Source of the DNA: an uncultured Shewanella sp.
Lineage (GTDB): Bacteria > Pseudomonadota > Gammaproteobacteria > Enterobacterales > Shewanellaceae
Length of the DNA stretch: 49,395 nucleotides
Direction of reading: 5' to 3'
Assembly (NCBI RefSeq): GCF_947501665.1
Contig: NZ_CANMWS010000035.1
Span: 1-49,395 of the forward strand
Position numbers and translations under genes: made by a program
The notes under the pieces: model-generated
Told to the model about the DNA's origin: nothing
The model's input: the letters and a program-made list of their open reading frames with translations, nothing else
Databases searched by the model: none
Shown: piece by piece, positions 1 through 7,253 of the stretch
Layout: every line of letters starts with the position of its first letter
Numbering within the stretch: position 1 is the stretch's first letter

Positions 1-64
1 TGCAAGCATCAGTCATTGGTAATCTAACGCTCAAATATCATTCTAATTGTTGGTAATTTTATAC

Positions 65-541
65 TCAGGTACTTACTGACTTATCTTGATATTTCCCTAT
101 ATCTAACATTTTAATAACCAGTTCTCGATGTTTAATCTCAACTCTTGCTCTGATTTCATCACTAAAAACTGTAAATATCGTATCAGTACATTCAACTAAT
201 CTAATCGCTGAATCTAAAAGTGGATCCATATTCTTGTTGAGTATGGCTGATATGATATTACTTCTATGAGTAGCCGAAGCTTCTATAAATTTAAAAATCA
301 CATCCTTCTTCCTATCTAACTCCATTCGTTGTTTATGCATATTAACAGTTATAATAGCTGTTAATATGACACCTAATACAGTAAAAACGCCAGTGAGGAG
401 TGTTTGATATTCTTTTAAAATTTTTGACCAATCTAAATCTAAACCATACGTAATCAGAAAAATAAAGCCCGCTAAAGGCAATAAAATCCCAACTGCCGTA
501 ATGAAATACTCAATACCCCCCTTAAAAACAGACTTTGTCAT
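65..541 (-). CDS. small two-TM membrane protein with cytoplasmic helical tail, unknown family
   Basis: I do not recognise a family. The 158-residue product has two N-terminal hydrophobic segments (about residues 8-32 and 47-66), then a charged basic helix containing KQRMELDRKK and a soluble, mostly helical tail. The frame stays open for 18 more codons upstream, but those codons overlap a perfect hairpin followed by seven T on this strand, which looks like the terminator of the preceding gene. An AGGGATGAG ribosome site lies just upstream of the ATG at 541, so I start there. The topology matches the neighbour at 732-1493 (two TM segments, then a charged helix), so the two may be functionally related, although sequence similarity is weak. 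It could be an accessory or phage-derived protein; function is not inferable. Confidence 0.6.
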   Translation of the reverse strand: MTKSVFKGGIEYFITAVGILLPLAGFIFLITYGLDLDWSKILKEYQTLLTGVFTVLGVILTAIITVNMHKQRMELDRKKDVIFKFIEASATHRSNIISAILNKNMDPLLDSAIRLVECTDTIFTVFSDEIRARVEIKHRELVIKMLDIGKYQDKSVST

Positions 542-554
542 TATTCTCATCCCT

Positions 555-586
555 AAAAAAACAGGTTTCAATATGAGCGAAACCTG
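555..586 (-). terminator. Rho-independent terminator between the two small membrane genes
   Basis: On the minus strand CAGGTTTC and GAAACCTG form a perfect 8-bp stem with a 9-nt loop, followed directly by seven T. It lies downstream of the gene at 732-1493 and immediately before the start of the gene at 65-541. This suggests separate transcription of the two genes, or read-through control of the second. Confidence 0.7.
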
Positions 587-731
587 AATTACCATCTTAA
601 TTTTTCGTTAAAAATCAAAATAAATGAAAAACAGGGTCGAGTCAACGCATGTAACCGTGTTTAAACCCTGTTTAAATAGTCCTGTGTGCCACGAACGGAA
701 GTGAGGGCATACCTTAGGGGGGGGTTGACGT

Positions 732-1493
732 TTAAGCCGCTTCTTTCGATGATTCTTGTTCTAGCATGTCATTAGGAATATCCGTTATTTTCAACCTTAA
801 ACGATCAGCTTTATCATTAAAATCCATAGTATTCTGATTAAAGTCTGTATTTAACGATTTAGGTGGAGTAGGCACGCCTTCCAAATAAACCGTTTTGCAC
901 AAAACCGATACTATATTCTTAATAATTAATATCAATTCATTACATTCTTCGATCATTTCTTCATTAGTAGAAAAGTTATAGAATTCCAATAGCGCTATTA
1001 AACTATATATATCATCGATTAATGAACTATATTCAAGAACAATTTCTTCATATAACTCGGGCTTTAATGAACAGTTTTTATAATTTATTCCAAGAGTTAC
1101 GATAAGTTTAATCCTATATGATTCTGAAATAAATTTTAGCACCAGTTTTAATGCTTCTTCTTGCTTTTCTAATTTCTTAGCTTCTCTGTCACGTTTCCTG
1201 TCATGATTATGTTGTTGTTTTTGCTTTTGTAGCTCTAATTGATGATCTTTTCTTTGTCTTCTATGGAAACAATATTGAGTTACCACAGCAGAAAGTAATG
1301 CTAACATTGCTGATATAAAAATAGCCCAAGACTTATTATCTTTATATAGTTCCAACTCTTTAACCCATGAAATAAAACTGAAAATATCAATGTGCAATTC
1401 ATAAACAACATTTGCAATATGTAGTCCATACACCATTAGAAACATGCTGGACAATACTCCTGTAATACCAATTTTATCTAACATCCTTATCAT
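732..1493 (-). CDS. two-TM protein with charged coiled coil, unknown family
   Basis: Not recognised. The 253-residue product has two hydrophobic segments (about 10-30 and 53-75), then a strongly charged, Gln/Lys/Arg-rich coiled-coil stretch (about 77-115, including HRRQRKD and KKLEKQEE) and a helical cytoplasmic domain of about 130 residues. The ATG at 1493 is preceded by an AGAGGGGA ribosome site about 8 nt upstream; the ATG three codons later has no better site. The topology resembles the downstream gene on the same strand. The stretch 542-731 between them holds a terminator-like hairpin and a looser inverted repeat (AAACAGGGT at 629-637 with ACCCTGTTT at 665-673). No catalytic motif is visible, so a membrane-anchored sensor or scaffold is only a guess. 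Confidence 0.65.
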   Translation of the reverse strand: MIRMLDKIGITGVLSSMFLMVYGLHIANVVYELHIDIFSFISWVKELELYKDNKSWAIFISAMLALLSAVVTQYCFHRRQRKDHQLELQKQKQQHNHDRKRDREAKKLEKQEEALKLVLKFISESYRIKLIVTLGINYKNCSLKPELYEEIVLEYSSLIDDIYSLIALLEFYNFSTNEEMIEECNELILIIKNIVSVLCKTVYLEGVPTPPKSLNTDFNQNTMDFNDKADRLRLKITDIPNDMLEQESSKEAA

Positions 1494-2038
1494 TCCAAAC
1501 TTCCCCTCTTAACCCATTATAATCATAAGGCCTGATATTAATCTAAACCTGCTGATTTTAGAATGGTTTTAAGTCAAATTTAAGATCTACAATCCTCTAG
1601 CCTTAACACGATTAATAAGGCACCTTTAATTATTGTGAGCACAACTCAAATAAAACCCAGAGTTTGCTTGTCTTCTAAGCTTTACTTTTTGTTTTACTCT
1701 TTGCTTTTAAAATCCAGTGTGAATGCATCTGTATGCCTTCGACTTCAGGGACGAAGTCGTAGAGCGCTCAGGGATGAGTTAACAGCCTGCTACAGAGGCA
1801 TTTGCACATAAGTCCGCTGCAAGCGATTAATATCAGTAAGACTATGATTAACAATAAAATCAACCAACACCATCGCACTTAGGGGTCACATAACGACAAT
1901 AAAAAAGTACCGCCATTAAACAGGATGGGGTTATCCCCCTTTATATTAACCAATCTATAAAGGGGGGATAACTCATAAAAGGAAATGCATAACTCACCAT
2001 TTAGCCCACTATTTATCTCAAGCTCAATAGGTCATGGG
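1494..2038. other. 545-nt intergenic region with two hairpins
   Basis: No credible gene seen. A segment at about 1735-1830 is richer in G and C than its surroundings and holds a hairpin (CGACTTC / GAAGTCG, about 1739-1759). A second long hairpin at 1930-1972 is listed separately as the probable lipoxygenase terminator. The first part (1494-1735) is AT-rich and probably carries the promoter of the minus-strand gene at 732-1493. Confidence 0.5.
1930..1972 (-). terminator. long hairpin downstream of the lipoxygenase gene
   Basis: GTTATCCCCCTTTATA and TATAAAGGGGGGATAAC pair over about 16 bp with one bulged G and a 10-nt loop. It lies 67 nt past the lipoxygenase stop on the minus strand. No T run follows directly (a T6 run lies about 20 nt further), so it may act as a transcript-end stabiliser or a weak terminator. 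Confidence 0.5.
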
Positions 2039-4039
2039 CTAAATATTAATACTCATGGGAATTTTGCTCGATAGCAAATAGTCATAAGGTGCTAAGTCTG
2101 GAAACACATGTTGGCGCTGGCTAATATCTTGCTTGATATGGACTTCGACTTGTTTAAGGTTGTCATTAAATTGCGCTAACGGCCCCCCTTTTTTGGTGAC
2201 ACGCTCATCTTTAAACCAAGCAGCATAAGGAAAGGTGTTTTCTTTGTATTCACCTAATGGGCGATAATACACTGAGCCCAGTAATGTCAGCACCACTTGT
2301 TGCTCTAACGCCAGCACTAACGGTGGCATGCCATTAAGCCACTGCACATTATCGGTTGCAGGCAGGCTGATCTCGCGCCACTGTGCACCTGTGATAGCAG
2401 GCGCAAAAGACATGAGGCTTTTTTGGGGAAAATTCACCGCCGCATGTTGAGCACTGGCCGTGAACATGATCATGGTCAATACATCACGTAAACTTTCTTT
2501 GTCTTTCAGTGCTGGAATATTATCTATTTTCCCCGCATGGCTCAACTCCTCATGCCATGCTTGTAATTCAGTATCTTTGAGCACATCCTGATCGCTGTTA
2601 TAATACAGGGCAATATAATCGGCCGCCCATTGGTTAATGGCGCCCCACACTCGTGTTGCATCATCTCGATAAGGGAAAAAAGGCAATAGCTCCCGCTGAT
2701 TTACGCCCCTTTTTTCTAATTCATTGGGCAACATGCCAGCCTGAAAATCAAAAGATAATCGATAATCAATCGCGGTATTTTGGGTGGCTTGAATCTTTCC
2801 TGCAAAAATTCTATCGATAGGACCTTTGGCCGCAATTAAACTGCTTTGAGCGGCGGCATTAATAAACAAGGTACCTTCAAAGTGCGGCAATAATAGACGA
2901 TTAATAGGATGTTGCGGAGCAAGCTGCCTGTGCGTTGCAACCGTAAAGGCTTCTTCAACTAAATGTGTGCGACCTAAATGCACAATCAACTCATGATAAT
3001 TACCATCAGCATCATTCACCACAGATTTGGCTTGCTGCCAAGCATAATCCGTTTCTTGTTCACCGCCTTGCTGAGTCACAGCTTGAGGCACCACTAAACG
3101 GCTAAGTTTAGCATCTTGCCCTAATTGAATCGCAACAGGTAACAAGGTTTGTCTGTCTGGCGTTAAGATAAAAAAAGCCATGGGGGCACTCAAGTATTTT
3201 GCCCTCGATAAGGTCTCCCCAGTGTGTTCACTCAAGGTTTCTAAGGCTTGATAGTCACATAAATACACTCGATGATCAGCCAATGCCGCCGCTAATGTAT
3301 CCCCTGCAAAGAGTAAATGAACAATATCATCATGGCTCAATGAACAATTATCGGGAATGCTCGCAATATATTGAAATAACATCGGATTGGGGCCCGCAAT
3401 ATGCAGATAAGTAAAGTGAGTATCCTCCTTTATATTGTTTGCAATTAAAGGGAGCGCTAAGGTATTAAACAACTTTTTATAGTCATCAAGTGAGCTAGCC
3501 GATTGAGACAAATCACTTTCCAATGTCTGTAAAATATCTTGCATAAGGTGATGGCTTTTCTCCACTTCATGCCAAGCAAATTGTTTGATATTGCCCACAA
3601 TCTTTTTTACATCAGCTTCTTCATGATGAAAAAAGTGCGTAAAAGTCTGCCATAAAGATAAAGGCTCTGATTGATAACCACTAATATTATGCTGTTTTAA
3701 CTGCTCAATAACTGGAGAAAGCCGTTGATAGCTTTGCTGTAATTGATCACATTTTTGTTGGTTCTCTTCACTTAATGGCAGATCTGCCAGCACAGCCAAT
3801 AGGTTAACACTCACTTTCGCAACAGCGACGGCCACTAAGCCTTTCCACTCTAATGTGGGTTCATCTTGACTCGGCACCTTTAACGCTAACGGCACTTGAG
3901 ACAAATTCAAAGAGTGATCATTCCATTGATATAAAGCCTGCTGATTAATTAAGGCTTGCTCCCTCAATGCTTGCTGCACTTGGGGATCATCTTGTGGTAA
4001 TGAAGGGCGTGGTGAATGTATTGATGTGTCTTGTTCCAT
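2039..4039 (-). CDS. bacterial lipoxygenase (non-haem iron dioxygenase)
   Basis: Lipoxygenases add O2 to polyunsaturated fatty acids to give fatty-acid hydroperoxides. Family signatures are clear: NYHELIVHLGRTHLVEEAF with HxxxxH (H349, H354), the following ATHRQL...HPINRLLLPH block, TASAQHAAVNFPQ (H532, N536), and a C-terminal Ile (I666). Together these are the five iron ligands of the family. The length (666) is close to Pseudomonas aeruginosa LoxA (685), the difference lying mostly at the N-terminus. An upstream in-frame ATG exists at 4093, but a strong GGAAGAGGA site 8 nt before the ATG at 4039 decides the start. With either start no signal peptide is visible, so the enzyme is probably cytosolic, unlike secreted LoxA. 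It is apparently monocistronic, divergent from the DUF465 gene. Marine bacteria of this kind can make polyunsaturated fatty acids, a possible substrate (inference). Confidence 0.93.
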   Translation of the reverse strand: MEQDTSIHSPRPSLPQDDPQVQQALREQALINQQALYQWNDHSLNLSQVPLALKVPSQDEPTLEWKGLVAVAVAKVSVNLLAVLADLPLSEENQQKCDQLQQSYQRLSPVIEQLKQHNISGYQSEPLSLWQTFTHFFHHEEADVKKIVGNIKQFAWHEVEKSHHLMQDILQTLESDLSQSASSLDDYKKLFNTLALPLIANNIKEDTHFTYLHIAGPNPMLFQYIASIPDNCSLSHDDIVHLLFAGDTLAAALADHRVYLCDYQALETLSEHTGETLSRAKYLSAPMAFFILTPDRQTLLPVAIQLGQDAKLSRLVVPQAVTQQGGEQETDYAWQQAKSVVNDADGNYHELIVHLGRTHLVEEAFTVATHRQLAPQHPINRLLLPHFEGTLFINAAAQSSLIAAKGPIDRIFAGKIQATQNTAIDYRLSFDFQAGMLPNELEKRGVNQRELLPFFPYRDDATRVWGAINQWAADYIALYYNSDQDVLKDTELQAWHEELSHAGKIDNIPALKDKESLRDVLTMIMFTASAQHAAVNFPQKSLMSFAPAITGAQWREISLPATDNVQWLNGMPPLVLALEQQVVLTLLGSVYYRPLGEYKENTFPYAAWFKDERVTKKGGPLAQFNDNLKQVEVHIKQDISQRQHVFPDLAPYDYLLSSKIPMSINI

Positions 4040-4266
4040 AGCGTTATCCTCTTCCTTGAAAAACACCGTCTCTTGAAGTAGTGATGACATCACGCTTGTT
4101 TAACGATTAGCATCCATAATTGTGGCATTGAACGAAGGTTATCGCCAATTTATAGCTGTGAACACGCCTTTATATACAAAAATGACTCACGGACATCTAT
4201 ACTCTAATGGAACAGACATTACTCCAATCAATGGACGCTAAAATGCCACAATAAGAAGAGGTGATT

Positions 4267-4512
4267 ATGTTAGGAGAAAGTCATGCACTTATTTTTGATT
4301 TTCCAGAATACAGAGATGCCATTTCAACCCTCAATAGCGAGGATCCTGATTTCTCAAACAAGGCAGCACGTTATCATGAGCTTGATTTAGAAATTAGGCG
4401 GTTAGAGTTAAAAGACTCTCCTGTCAGTGATGATACGATGCACCAATTAAAGCATGAACGTTCCGTTCTTAAAGATGCCCTATACCAAAAAATGAAAGCA
4501 CAATCATCTTAA
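4267..4512 (+). CDS. YdcH-like DUF465 protein
   Basis: A small acidic/basic helical protein of 81 residues with the DUF465 pattern: an N-terminal stretch with HALIFDFPEYRDAI, then HELDLEIRRLE and a C-terminal LKHERSVLKDALYQK helix, expected to form a helical hairpin or coiled coil. The molecular role of the family is not established. An in-frame GTG lies two codons upstream, but the ATG at 4267 has an AGAGG site at good spacing. It is divergent from the lipoxygenase gene with about 227 nt between starts and is not obviously in an operon. A hairpin follows at 4571-4599. Confidence 0.85.
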   Translation: MLGESHALIFDFPEYRDAISTLNSEDPDFSNKAARYHELDLEIRRLELKDSPVSDDTMHQLKHERSVLKDALYQKMKAQSS

Positions 4513-4570
4513 AGTTCTAACAAATAAGTAAGCCATAATCACCCACCTATTCCACCATCAAGCAGACTGA

Positions 4571-4599
4571 TATCGCCCTAATAATCGATTAGGGCGATA
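4571..4599 (+). terminator. hairpin downstream of the DUF465 gene
   Basis: TATCGCCCTAAT and ATTAGGGCGATA form a perfect 12-bp stem with a 5-nt loop, 58 nt after the DUF465 stop. Neither strand shows a T run directly after it, so termination is only likely, not certain. Confidence 0.4.
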
Positions 4600-4619
4600 A
4601 CATTAACATCAATCAGCTA

Positions 4620-4805
4620 TCACTTAAACTGCAACACCTCTTTTTTAAACCGTTTAGCCAGATAGGACTCATCTAAAGTATGATGCCAAAGCCCTTTTTT
4701 CTGTGCTTTATTTAACCCAACACCAATAACCCATTGTTTTAAATGTACTATTAAGGCAGTAATGATGAGTTTTCCAGTCTCCTTTACTACCTGCAATCCA
4801 TAATC
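4620..4805 (-). pseudogene. possible gene remnant with no start codon
   Basis: On the minus strand an open stretch of 61 codons ends in a TGA and has no Met. Its composition looks protein-like (segments KQWVIGVGLNKAQKKGLWHH and DESYLAKRFKKEVLQFK) and it is preceded directly by a stop. I do not recognise the family. It sits just after the LysR gene stop and could be the decayed C-terminal end of a lost gene, or chance. Confidence 0.25.
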
Positions 4806-4835
4806 TCAATAAAAAGTATCCCCTGCTTTAGTCAT

Positions 4836-5729
4836 TCACTCTACCGCCAACACGTCACTCAACCATTGTTGAAAACATCTTACTTTATAACTACTTTGGT
4901 TATGAGGTGACGTCACCATTGAGTAACTTAGCCCAGTTAACATCTCACCTTGTGGGTGTTTGACAAGCCAACCTTGTGCCAAGGCTGTTTGGATCAGTAA
5001 TTCACTTACCAGTGCCAAGCCTTGCCCCGCTAATGCCGCTTGAATGACATGTTGTTCTTGATCGAAAGCTATTACGTTAAGTGCGTCATATGATGACTCA
5101 GCATATTGTTGCTGATGTTGAAAATAACCCTGCCACGTTATCGGTTGTAGATGAGGGTTTTTCCATGTTGTTTCAATTAACGTCGCTTCCTCTAATTTTG
5201 GATGGCGTTGCAGATAGTCTTTGGTCGCAAACATACCAATACGCTCAGTGATCAATGTCTTGATATGAGCTTGCTCAGTGTCACCTTGACCATATCGTAT
5301 TGCAACATCCACTCGCCTATCTTTTAATAAATCATCTAACACTTCACCGGTTTTCACCACCACTTGAATATCATGATAACGTTGATGAAAATCCTCAAGC
5401 TTGGGCACTAACCACTGAGCAGCAAAAGAAGATGTCGTGCTGACCGTCAATACCGACCCTTGGTTCGTGATCTCATCAATCACTAGTGCTAGTTGCTCCA
5501 AAGAATGATAAGCCGCCACGGCAAGCTTTTCTCCTTCTGGTGTTAAATGAATGGCACGAGTCTTACGCTCAAAAAGCAAACACCCCAGTTTATCTTCTAA
5601 TGCTCGAATTTGATGGGAAACCGCCGTCGCCGTCACGTTAAGTTCCATAGCAGCAAGTTTAAAACTTAATTGTCTGGCAGCAGCATCGAACACTCGAATA
5701 GCATTTAAAGCGGGTAAATGAGAAAACAT
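4836..5729 (-). CDS. LysR-family transcriptional regulator (GcvA-like)
   Basis: DNA-binding regulator of 297 residues. The N-terminal winged helix-turn-helix (about residues 6-65) shows the typical LPALNAIRVFDAAARQLSF...ELNVTATAVSHQIRALEDKLG...LFERKTRAIHLTPEG pattern. A periplasmic-binding-protein-like effector domain follows (about 90-295). The open frame extends 20 codons upstream to a TTG, but family members start a few residues before LPALN, which favours the ATG at 5729. The ribosome site there is weak. It is divergent from the AzoR-like flavoprotein gene with 132 nt between starts, the usual arrangement of a LysR regulator and its target. AT-rich inverted ATTGA/TCAAT elements lie in that gap, but no single operator stands out. 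The effector is unknown. Confidence 0.9.
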   Translation of the reverse strand: MFSHLPALNAIRVFDAAARQLSFKLAAMELNVTATAVSHQIRALEDKLGCLLFERKTRAIHLTPEGEKLAVAAYHSLEQLALVIDEITNQGSVLTVSTTSSFAAQWLVPKLEDFHQRYHDIQVVVKTGEVLDDLLKDRRVDVAIRYGQGDTEQAHIKTLITERIGMFATKDYLQRHPKLEEATLIETTWKNPHLQPITWQGYFQHQQQYAESSYDALNVIAFDQEQHVIQAALAGQGLALVSELLIQTALAQGWLVKHPQGEMLTGLSYSMVTSPHNQSSYKVRCFQQWLSDVLAVE

Positions 5730-5861
5730 AAGCACACTGATTATAGATGAATTTATCTCACCTATATAAAAATATATATCCTTTGTCAATTATCAATTTT
5801 TATTTCAATATCAATTCTATAGGAAACAAATTATTTTACATGATGACATATTGAGGATAAC

Positions 5862-6563
5862 ATGAATACACTACTGCATATTGATACAAGCGCACGGTCA
5901 TTGTCTCCTGAAACGAATCGTTCCCCATCCATTTCAAGAACACTCGCTCAGCGCTTTCTTAGCCAATGGCAAGATACGCTTCCAGAAACACGTATTATTT
6001 ATCGTGATTTAGCCACCCACCCAGTCGATTTGATTGATCAAAACTGGATTGAAGCCGCATTTACTTCAGAGGAAAAACGCACTCCAACACAAATGTCCAT
6101 ACTGTCAACATCAAATGAATTAATTGATGAAGTGATACAATCTGATATCATTTTACTCTCCACCCCTATGTATAACTATGGTATGCCTGCCACGCTCAAA
6201 GCCTGGTTTGATCAAGTGATCCGCGTCAATAAAACCTTCAGTTTTGATTTAAGCCGAGGTGACTCTCCACTCAAACCCATACTGTCAGGCAAACGCTTAG
6301 TTCTCATCACATCCTGTGGTGAATTTGGCTTTGAGCTGGGTGGATTAAGAGAAAAAATGGATCATTTACATCCGCATATTAAAACTCTCAGCCATTATTT
6401 AGGCGTCGAAAATATGCACGCTATCCGCGCTGAATACCAAGAGTTTAATGATGAACGTCATCAAATATCAATTGTGCACGCCTATAAAGAAATAAGCCAT
6501 TTAGTCAATAGATTGACCCGTCAGCCCTCACTAGGATCAGTGAATGTCCCTGACAACGGCTAA
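5862..6563 (+). CDS. AzoR-like FMN-dependent NADH:quinone/azo reductase
   Basis: A flavodoxin-fold oxidoreductase of the AzoR family, cytosolic, expected to reduce quinones and azo compounds in two-electron steps with FMN and NADH. Visible motifs are the N-terminal phosphate-binding stretch LLHIDTSARS, the PMYNYGMPATLKAWFDQVIR flavin-binding segment, and a later TSCGEFGFELGG loop in the position of the family's TxGG loop. At 233 residues it is about 30 longer than Escherichia coli AzoR (about 200), with an extended C-terminus, so it may form its own subgroup. A GAGGA ribosome site precedes the ATG. It is divergent from the LysR gene, which is its likely regulator (inference). A good terminator follows at 6728-6756. 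Confidence 0.85.
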   Translation: MNTLLHIDTSARSLSPETNRSPSISRTLAQRFLSQWQDTLPETRIIYRDLATHPVDLIDQNWIEAAFTSEEKRTPTQMSILSTSNELIDEVIQSDIILLSTPMYNYGMPATLKAWFDQVIRVNKTFSFDLSRGDSPLKPILSGKRLVLITSCGEFGFELGGLREKMDHLHPHIKTLSHYLGVENMHAIRAEYQEFNDERHQISIVHAYKEISHLVNRLTRQPSLGSVNVPDNG

Positions 6564-6727
6564 GAACACAAAGTGCAAGTTACATAGTCAAAGAAGTCAG
6601 AAATTGATTTGTCATAATATCCGAAGACAAATAAAGATAAAATGATAGTCCATTTGACCTACAGCCAAATTAAACTAAAGTTTAATGAGAGCGATTCACT
6701 TCCGTTCTGGACCACTAAGGTCACTAA

Positions 6728-6756
6728 GCCTCAGCTTCATACACTGAGGCTTTTTT
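6728..6756 (+). terminator. Rho-independent terminator
   Basis: GCCTCAG and CTGAGGC form a 7-bp GC-rich stem with a 9-nt loop followed by six T. It is the first strong terminator after the AzoR-like gene, 165 nt past its stop. The gap 6564-6727 holds no recognised gene. Confidence 0.75.
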
Positions 6757-6793
6757 ATGGTTATACCGTGATAACATGAAATATAAAATACAA

Positions 6794-6818
6794 AGCGGTT
6801 TAATTGACTTAAACCGCT
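6794..6818 (-). terminator. terminator of the orphan winged-helix gene
   Basis: AGCGGTTTAA and TTAAACCGCT form a perfect 10-bp stem with a 5-nt loop. On the minus strand it is followed by a T-rich tail (TTTGTATTTTATATTT). It lies about 46 nt after the stop of the gene at 6864-7148. Confidence 0.7.
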
Positions 6819-6863
6819 AAGGTAAGGAATGAGCCCCATTCATTTTAAGTAGCAAGGGCAGAC

Positions 6864-7148
6864 TTAATCGATTTGACCTATGTGTTGAGACAACCAATCA
6901 TCATCGATATAGGCATAACCTTCACCACTAACCGATTTGATTTTAGATTTACCATCTTGATTGAGAGGCAGCTTTTTACGTAACCGGCTTATTCGTACAT
7001 CAATACGTCGATTTTGTTTATTAAACACTTCTCCAAATGCCGCCATACTTAGACGATCACGGCTCACAATCCCTCCCCGCTCAGAAAGTAACTCCTTCAT
7101 CATGATCATTTCACAATAAGTTAGATCCTCTCTTATTTTTTTCTCCAA
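6864..7148 (-). CDS. orphan OmpR/PhoB-type winged-helix DNA-binding protein
   Basis: A 94-residue protein consisting almost only of the C-terminal effector domain of OmpR-type response regulators: LTYCEMIMMKELLSERGGIVSRDRL, RRIDVRISRLRKKL (recognition helix), and IKSVSGEGYAYID (wing). No receiver domain precedes it, and the upstream 100 nt do not continue the frame. The start is a TTG at 7148, with AGAGGG about 4 nt upstream; no ATG fits except inside the domain (EMIMMKE). It lies about 105 nt downstream of the LACTB-like hydrolase on the same strand, so the two may be co-transcribed. It could be a stand-alone regulator or a relic of a response regulator. A membrane ToxR-like form is excluded, since no TM segment is present. 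Confidence 0.7.
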   Translation of the reverse strand: MEKKIREDLTYCEMIMMKELLSERGGIVSRDRLSMAAFGEVFNKQNRRIDVRISRLRKKLPLNQDGKSKIKSVSGEGYAYIDDDWLSQHIGQID

Positions 7149-7253
7149 AATTCCCTCTCATTTATTTCCATTAACATTCACGCTACAAACTTACACAATA
7201 TTCACGCAATTTAAAATGAAAACCTGAAAGATAGCGAAAAAAATTCTATTGGA

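Noticed and set aside
600..731. Possible integron attC site between the first two genes
   Set aside because: Small orphan genes with an inverted repeat suggested cassettes, but no paired GTTRRRY/RYYYAAC core sites were found.
2039..4093. Longer lipoxygenase start at 4093
   Set aside because: The ATG at 4039 has a much better ribosome site, and the extra 18 residues form neither a signal peptide nor a family-conserved segment.
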